Part shown: one piece after another, positions 60,010-64,000 of the stretch
How the letters are laid out: each line of letters begins with the position of its first letter
How positions within the stretch are numbered: the first letter of the stretch is position 1
Source of the DNA: Flavobacterium kingsejongi
GTDB taxonomy: Bacteria > Bacteroidota > Bacteroidia > Flavobacteriales > Flavobacteriaceae
Reading direction: 5' to 3'
Length of the DNA stretch: 64,000 nt
Assembly (NCBI RefSeq): GCF_003076475.1
Contig: NZ_CP020919.1
Span: 248,001-312,000 of the forward strand
Notes under the pieces: generated by a model
Told to the model about the DNA's origin: nothing
Database searches by the model: none
Seen by the model: only the letters and a program-made list of their open reading frames with translations
Position numbers and translations under genes: made by a program

Positions 60010-61140
60010 CTATTTTAAAAAATCCAAAATAGCATCCGTAATAAACTTGATTTGCTCCTCATCCAGTTCCGTATGCATCGGTAAAGAAAGTACTTCTTTT
60101 ACCAATTGGTTGGTCACTGGGAAATCGGATTCTTTATAACGTTCATCGCGATAGGCTTTCTGGCTGTGTAAAGGAATTGGGTAATAGATTGCACATGGAA
60201 TGCCTTTATCCAGTAAATGTTGCATTAATCCATTGCGATCAGCGTCCACAATCCTGAGGGTATACTGATGGAAGACATGGCTGTCTTTATCTCCAGCAAT
60301 AAAAGGAGTGATAATATTTTTATGTCCGGCCAGTGCAGCGGAATATTGTGCAGCAGCAGCCTGGCGTGCATCATTATAAGTATCCAGAAGTGGTAATTTT
60401 GCGTTCAGGACAGCTGCCTGAATACTATCCAAACGGGAATTGACCCCAACAACATCATGGTGGTACCGTTCATACATCCCATGATTTACAACCCCTCTTA
60501 AAGTATGTGCCAATTCATCATCATTCGTAAAAATAGCCCCACCGTCCCCATAACAACCTAAATTCTTAGAAGGAAAGAAAGAAGTAGAAGCAACATGACC
60601 AATTACCCCAGCTTTCGTTTTAGTACCATCGGCCCATTTGTAATTGGCTCCAATAGCCTGTGCATTGTCTTCAATCACATATAGGTTATGCGCCTCCGCC
60701 AATTGCATGATTGCTTCCATATTAGCCGCCTGTCCAAAGAGGTGTACCGGCACTATCGCTTTTGTTTTGGGCGTAATGGCTTTTTCTATTGCAGCTATGG
60801 AGATATTAAAAGTATCTTCTTCTACATCTACCAATACCGGAGTCAATTGCAGCAGTGCAATCACTTCCACCGTCGCAGCAAAAGTAAAATCGGCCGTAAT
60901 TACTTCATCGCCTGGCTTTAAGTTGAGTCCCATCATGGCAATTTGCAACGCATCAGTACCATTAGCACATGGGATTACATGCTTGGCATCGAGGTATTGC
61001 TCCAGGGAAGCCTGGAATTTATGAACCTCAGGCCCATTAATATAAGCATTCGTATCCAATACATTTTGGATGGAATGATTAACCGTTTCTTTTATATTTT
61101 CGTATTGCCCTTTCAGGTCAACCATTTGTATTTTTTTCAT
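60010..61140 (-). CDS. DegT/DnrJ/EryC1/StrS-family sugar aminotransferase
   Basis: A 376-residue PLP-dependent aminotransferase. The PLP lysine is Lys192 in 'STSFFPSKNLGCYGDGG'. Other family elements are 'CANGTDALQIAM', 'VPVHLFGQAANMEAI' and 'EDNAQAIGA'. These enzymes transaminate 3- or 4-keto nucleotide sugars for surface polysaccharides. The exact sugar is unknown; the arrangement with galE and waaA suggests LPS or another surface glycan. Confidence 0.92.
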   Translation of the reverse strand: MKKIQMVDLKGQYENIKETVNHSIQNVLDTNAYINGPEVHKFQASLEQYLDAKHVIPCANGTDALQIAMMGLNLKPGDEVITADFTFAATVEVIALLQLTPVLVDVEEDTFNISIAAIEKAITPKTKAIVPVHLFGQAANMEAIMQLAEAHNLYVIEDNAQAIGANYKWADGTKTKAGVIGHVASTSFFPSKNLGCYGDGGAIFTNDDELAHTLRGVVNHGMYERYHHDVVGVNSRLDSIQAAVLNAKLPLLDTYNDARQAAAAQYSAALAGHKNIITPFIAGDKDSHVFHQYTLRIVDADRNGLMQHLLDKGIPCAIYYPIPLHSQKAYRDERYKESDFPVTNQLVKEVLSLPMHTELDEEQIKFITDAILDFLK

Positions 61141-61162
61141 CTAAATAAAAATTTAAAACAGG

Positions 61163-61170
61163 CAAAATTA
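61163..61170 (-). promoter_or_regulatory. Promoter -7 box of the DegT-galE unit
   Basis: TAATTTTG on the minus strand, an exact match 22 bases before the start at 61140. Confidence 0.7.
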
Positions 61171-61240
61171 CTAATAAATTGGTCCACGACCAATGAAATT
61201 CCTACAAACTAACGTATTTTAGCCATTCAAAATATATGTT

Positions 61241-62482
61241 ATGCTTTATGTCTATAATCTACTGGTAATCACAGCTGGTTTTCTATTGAAAATCGTTGCT
61301 TTTTTCAGTCCAAAAATAAAACTTTTCGTAGACGGCCGAAAAACTGTTTTCAGGGCGTTAGCCCATAGAATAAAGCCTTCCGACAAAACGATATGGTTTC
61401 ATGCTGCTTCGCTTGGCGAATACGAACAGGGCCTTCCTGTAATGGAAAAAATGAAAAAGAAATTCCCCGACCACAAAATCATACTTACTTTTTTCTCACC
61501 CTCAGGATATGAAGTGCGTAAAAATGCAGCCATTGCCGATGTGGTGGTTTACCTTCCCCTGGACACCCACAGCAATGCCAAACAATTCCTGAAACTGGCA
61601 CATCCCGAAATGGCTTTTTTTATCAAATATGAATACTGGCCCAACTACCTCAATGAACTCAAAAAATCAGGTATTCCCACTTACCTTATTTCCGGTATTT
61701 TCAGGAAAACGCAATCCTTTTTCAAGTGGTATGGTGGATTTTACAGAAATGCCCTAAAAGCCTTTAATTATTTCTTTGTACAAAACGAATCATCGAAGTT
61801 ATTATTGCAAAAAATTGGTTATCAAAACGTAAAAATAAGTGGCGATACGCGTTTCGATCGCGTCTCCGGGATTTTAAAACGGGACAACACTTTGAATTTT
61901 ATTGCGAAATTCAAAGGCAGTAAGCCTGTAATTGTCGTAGGGAGTTCCTGGCCTAAGGATGAATTATTGCTGAGCACTTATATCAATTCCGCTACTTCAG
62001 CTGTAAAATTCATCATCGCCCCGCACAATATCAAGCCAGAACAATTACACGAACTCAATAAAAGTATCCGAAAAAAAGTGGTTTTCTTTTCTGAAATGAA
62101 AAATAAAAACCTGGCTGATTTTGATGTTTTCGTCATCGATACTGTAGGGATACTGACTAAGATTTATGCGTATGCAGATATTGCCTATGTGGGAGGGGGA
62201 TTCGGAAACCCGGGTATCCATAATATTCTGGAACCAGCCGCATTTGGCATTCCAATTGTAATTGGCCCCAACTACAGCCATTTTGCCGAGGCAGAAGCCT
62301 TAGTACACATGGGTGGGTGTACCAGTATCAACACCCAAAAAGAACTGAACGAAGCCTTCGATCTATTGCTTCAAAATGAAGACGTACGTTATGAAAAAGG
62401 ACACATCTGCAGCACATTTGTACAGATGAATCAAAATGCCACCGCTATCATTATAAATCACATTTGCCCGGAAAACGATTAA
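61241..62482 (+). CDS. waaA: 3-deoxy-D-manno-octulosonic acid (Kdo) transferase
   Basis: WaaA (KdtA) attaches Kdo to the lipid A precursor at the inner membrane. The 413-residue GT-B protein has an N-terminal membrane anchor ('LYVYNLLVITAGFLLKIVAFF'), then 'IWFHAASLGEYEQGLPVM' with the acceptor-side Glu, 'IKYEYWPNYL', 'KISGDTRFDRV', and the donor-site 'AYVGGGFGNPGIHNILEPAAFGIPIVIGP'. The number of Kdo residues added cannot be told. A GNAT gene follows after 12 bases, probably on the same transcript. Confidence 0.94.
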   Translation: MLYVYNLLVITAGFLLKIVAFFSPKIKLFVDGRKTVFRALAHRIKPSDKTIWFHAASLGEYEQGLPVMEKMKKKFPDHKIILTFFSPSGYEVRKNAAIADVVVYLPLDTHSNAKQFLKLAHPEMAFFIKYEYWPNYLNELKKSGIPTYLISGIFRKTQSFFKWYGGFYRNALKAFNYFFVQNESSKLLLQKIGYQNVKISGDTRFDRVSGILKRDNTLNFIAKFKGSKPVIVVGSSWPKDELLLSTYINSATSAVKFIIAPHNIKPEQLHELNKSIRKKVVFFSEMKNKNLADFDVFVIDTVGILTKIYAYADIAYVGGGFGNPGIHNILEPAAFGIPIVIGPNYSHFAEAEALVHMGGCTSINTQKELNEAFDLLLQNEDVRYEKGHICSTFVQMNQNATAIIINHICPEND

Positions 62483-62494
62483 TCTCTCCTTACT

Positions 62495-62938
62495 ATGATC
62501 ACATTCCAACCTTTAGAAAGCGCCGATATTGAAACAATTGTTCCGATGATGCAGGATTTTTATGCCATTGACAATTACCCTATTGACGTTGCCATTTCCA
62601 AGGCCCTGTTCCTGGAGTTTTTAGAAAATGAACACCTCGGTAGAGCATGGCTTATTTATTTCGATAACGAAGTGGTCGGGTATATCATCCTGACTTTTAT
62701 ATTCAGTTTTGAATACAAAGGCACAATTGCTTTTCTGGATGAATTATATCTTTCTGAAAAAGCCCGTGGAAAAGGCATCGGAAAAGCGGCCGTTGATTTT
62801 ATACAGTCGGAAGCCCGAAACCTTTCCCTAAAAATCATTTACCTTGAAGTCGAGGGACACAACCAGAATGCACAACAACTTTACTTATCCAAAGACTTCA
62901 CGGTACACAACAGAAAGCTGATGAAATTCATTCTCTGA
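62495..62938 (+). CDS. GNAT-family N-acetyltransferase
   Basis: A 147-residue acetyltransferase with motif A 'LDELYLSEKARGKGIGKAAVDFI' (acetyl-CoA pyrophosphate loop RGKGIG) and motif B 'LEVEGHNQNAQQLYLSKDF'. The substrate is unknown. Its position 12 bases after waaA may only reflect co-transcription. Confidence 0.9.
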   Translation: MITFQPLESADIETIVPMMQDFYAIDNYPIDVAISKALFLEFLENEHLGRAWLIYFDNEVVGYIILTFIFSFEYKGTIAFLDELYLSEKARGKGIGKAAVDFIQSEARNLSLKIIYLEVEGHNQNAQQLYLSKDFTVHNRKLMKFIL

Positions 62939-63100
62939 TACAACTTCTACCTGCCCGAATGAAATGATTTGAATTCTTACAGTATTAAATTTCTTCGGGC
63001 CGGAACACCACCAATACCGCAATTTTTTTAATCGAAAATTGTATCTTGCCAACGATTTCGCAATCGCGCGTAATTTTTTATTAAACTTAAATTGACTGAT

Positions 63101-64000
63101 ATGAAATTTTTAAAACTGCTTGTACTATTGTTTGCCCTGCCAATGGCCGCACAACAAGGTGGCATGTGGATCCCTTCTTTGCTAAAAGGGATGAACGAAA
63201 AAGAAATGAAGAGTTTGGGCATGAAAATGTCAGCTTCCGATATTTACGATGTAAATAAATCGAGCCTCAAAGATGCTGTACCACAATTTAATGGCGGTTG
63301 TACTTCTGAGGTTATTTCTTCAAAAGGGCTTTTGCTTACCAACCACCATTGTGGATTCGGCGAAATTCAATCCCACTCCACAGTAGAACACGACTACCTG
63401 ACCAATGGATTCTGGGCGATGAACCAGGCAGAAGAATTGCCAAACCCGGGATTGGAAGTGACCTTCATTGTAAAAATTGAAGATGTGTCTGCCAAAGTTT
63501 TGGACGGTACTACTTCTTTAACTTCAGAAGCAGAAAAACAAAAGAAAATTGCCAGCAATATCGCTTCCCTGACCAATACACTTCCAAAAGAAGCATGGCA
63601 GGAAAACAGGATCCGTACTTTTTATGAAGGCAACCAGTATATTCTTTTCGTAATCGAAAGTTATAAGGATGTACGTTTGGTAGGAGCACCACCTTCCTCT
63701 ATTGGTAAATTCGGATCGGATACCGACAACTGGGTATGGCCAAGACATACCGGAGATTTTTCATTATTCCGCATCTATGCCGATAAAAACAACAGGCCTG
63801 CAGAATATTCTAAGGACAATGTACCCTACACCCCGAAACATTTCTTCCCGGTTTCCCTGAAAGGAATTGAAGAGGATGACTTTACCTTGGTATTTGGATA
63901 TCCTGGAAGAACCACAGAATACCTTCCTTCTATTGCTGTCGAACAAATTGTAAACAGCCTGAACCCAGCCAAAATTGAAGTACGCGATCGCGCATTAAAA
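63101..64000 (+). CDS. S46-family dipeptidyl-peptidase (DPP7/DPP11 type), partial
   Basis: The first 300 codons of an exported serine peptidase; the gene runs off the right edge. The signal peptide is 'MKFLKLLVLLFALPMAAQ'. The S46 signatures are 'GGCTSEVISSKGLLLTNHHCGFGEIQSHS' with the catalytic histidine (about residues 82-83), and 'DTDNWVWPRHTGDFSLFRIYAD', which contains the catalytic aspartate region (about 207-219). The nucleophile serine is beyond the window. These enzymes release dipeptides from protein N-termini in the periplasm. DPP7 and DPP11 specificity cannot be separated without the C-terminal part. Confidence 0.92.
   Translation, partial: MKFLKLLVLLFALPMAAQQGGMWIPSLLKGMNEKEMKSLGMKMSASDIYDVNKSSLKDAVPQFNGGCTSEVISSKGLLLTNHHCGFGEIQSHSTVEHDYLTNGFWAMNQAEELPNPGLEVTFIVKIEDVSAKVLDGTTSLTSEAEKQKKIASNIASLTNTLPKEAWQENRIRTFYEGNQYILFVIESYKDVRLVGAPPSSIGKFGSDTDNWVWPRHTGDFSLFRIYADKNNRPAEYSKDNVPYTPKHFFPVSLKGIEEDDFTLVFGYPGRTTEYLPSIAVEQIVNSLNPAKIEVRDRALK

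Noticed and set aside
62953..63000. Inverted repeat GCCCGAA ... TTCGGGC after the GNAT gene as a terminator
   Set aside because: The loop is long, there is a bulge, and no T-run follows.

Overview
The window comes from the chromosome of a Flavobacterium-like member of the Bacteroidota (Flavobacteriaceae). The evidence is the division/cell-wall cluster order, gliding and type IX secretion genes (gldB, gldC, a DUF5103 plug protein), an S46 peptidase, a Bacteroidota-type M1 peptidase, and more than twenty exact copies of the Bacteroidota promoter box TAnnTTTG placed just upstream of genes. Nearly everything is housekeeping. I see no phage, insertion sequence, CRISPR array or integrated element.

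Layout. 1-8351 (minus) is the dcw cluster mraZ-rsmH-ftsL-ftsI-murE-mraY-murD-ftsW, cut by the window edge inside ftsW; a four-copy direct-repeat operator, probably for MraZ, lies upstream of mraZ. 8780-10297 (plus) holds an alpha/beta hydrolase and engB. 10380-11671 (minus) is gldB-gldC, divergent from nadE. 12804-15419 has an orphan LuxR-type regulator facing dnaG, whose zinc ligands are lost. 15655-17939 (minus) is an ECF sigma factor, a membrane-anchored probable anti-sigma factor and an outer-membrane barrel. 18390-25067 carries a polyprenyl synthase, rlmN, an O-methyltransferase, a PAP2 phosphatase with tatA, an M1 peptidase and a DUF6702 protein. 25127-28863 (minus) is a tight array of four paralogous secreted proteins plus a related fifth one, the least characterised unit here.

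29128-34031 contains pepE, an unknown lipoprotein, tRNA-Gly(TCC), a frameshifted acetyltransferase and two convergent L,D-transpeptidases of different families. 34411-40092 (plus) carries gpmI, a thioredoxin, map, a methyltransferase, the T9SS plug protein and apaG. 40094-45824 (minus) is the ligase-associated DNA repair operon: SNM1-like exonuclease, ATP-dependent ligase, Lhr-like helicase and PdeM phosphoesterase. 46106-52120 holds pruA, rsmG, a fatty acid desaturase, a PLP aminotransferase and purT. 52281-56144 (plus) is a two-component system followed by a USP-like protein and a bestrophin channel. 56248-57876 is an unrecognised membrane protein. 58007 to the end holds fabD, galE, a DegT-family aminotransferase, waaA, a GNAT acetyltransferase and the start of an S46 peptidase.

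Themes: peptidoglycan synthesis and remodelling (dcw genes, two L,D-transpeptidases), envelope glycan and lipid supply (galE, DegT, waaA, fabD, desaturase, polyprenyl synthase), gliding/T9SS, and DNA replication and repair (dnaG, ligase operon). The items most worth a second look are the tandem paralogue array, the mraZ operator, the zinc-less primase, the frameshifted acetyltransferase and several apparently leaderless genes.
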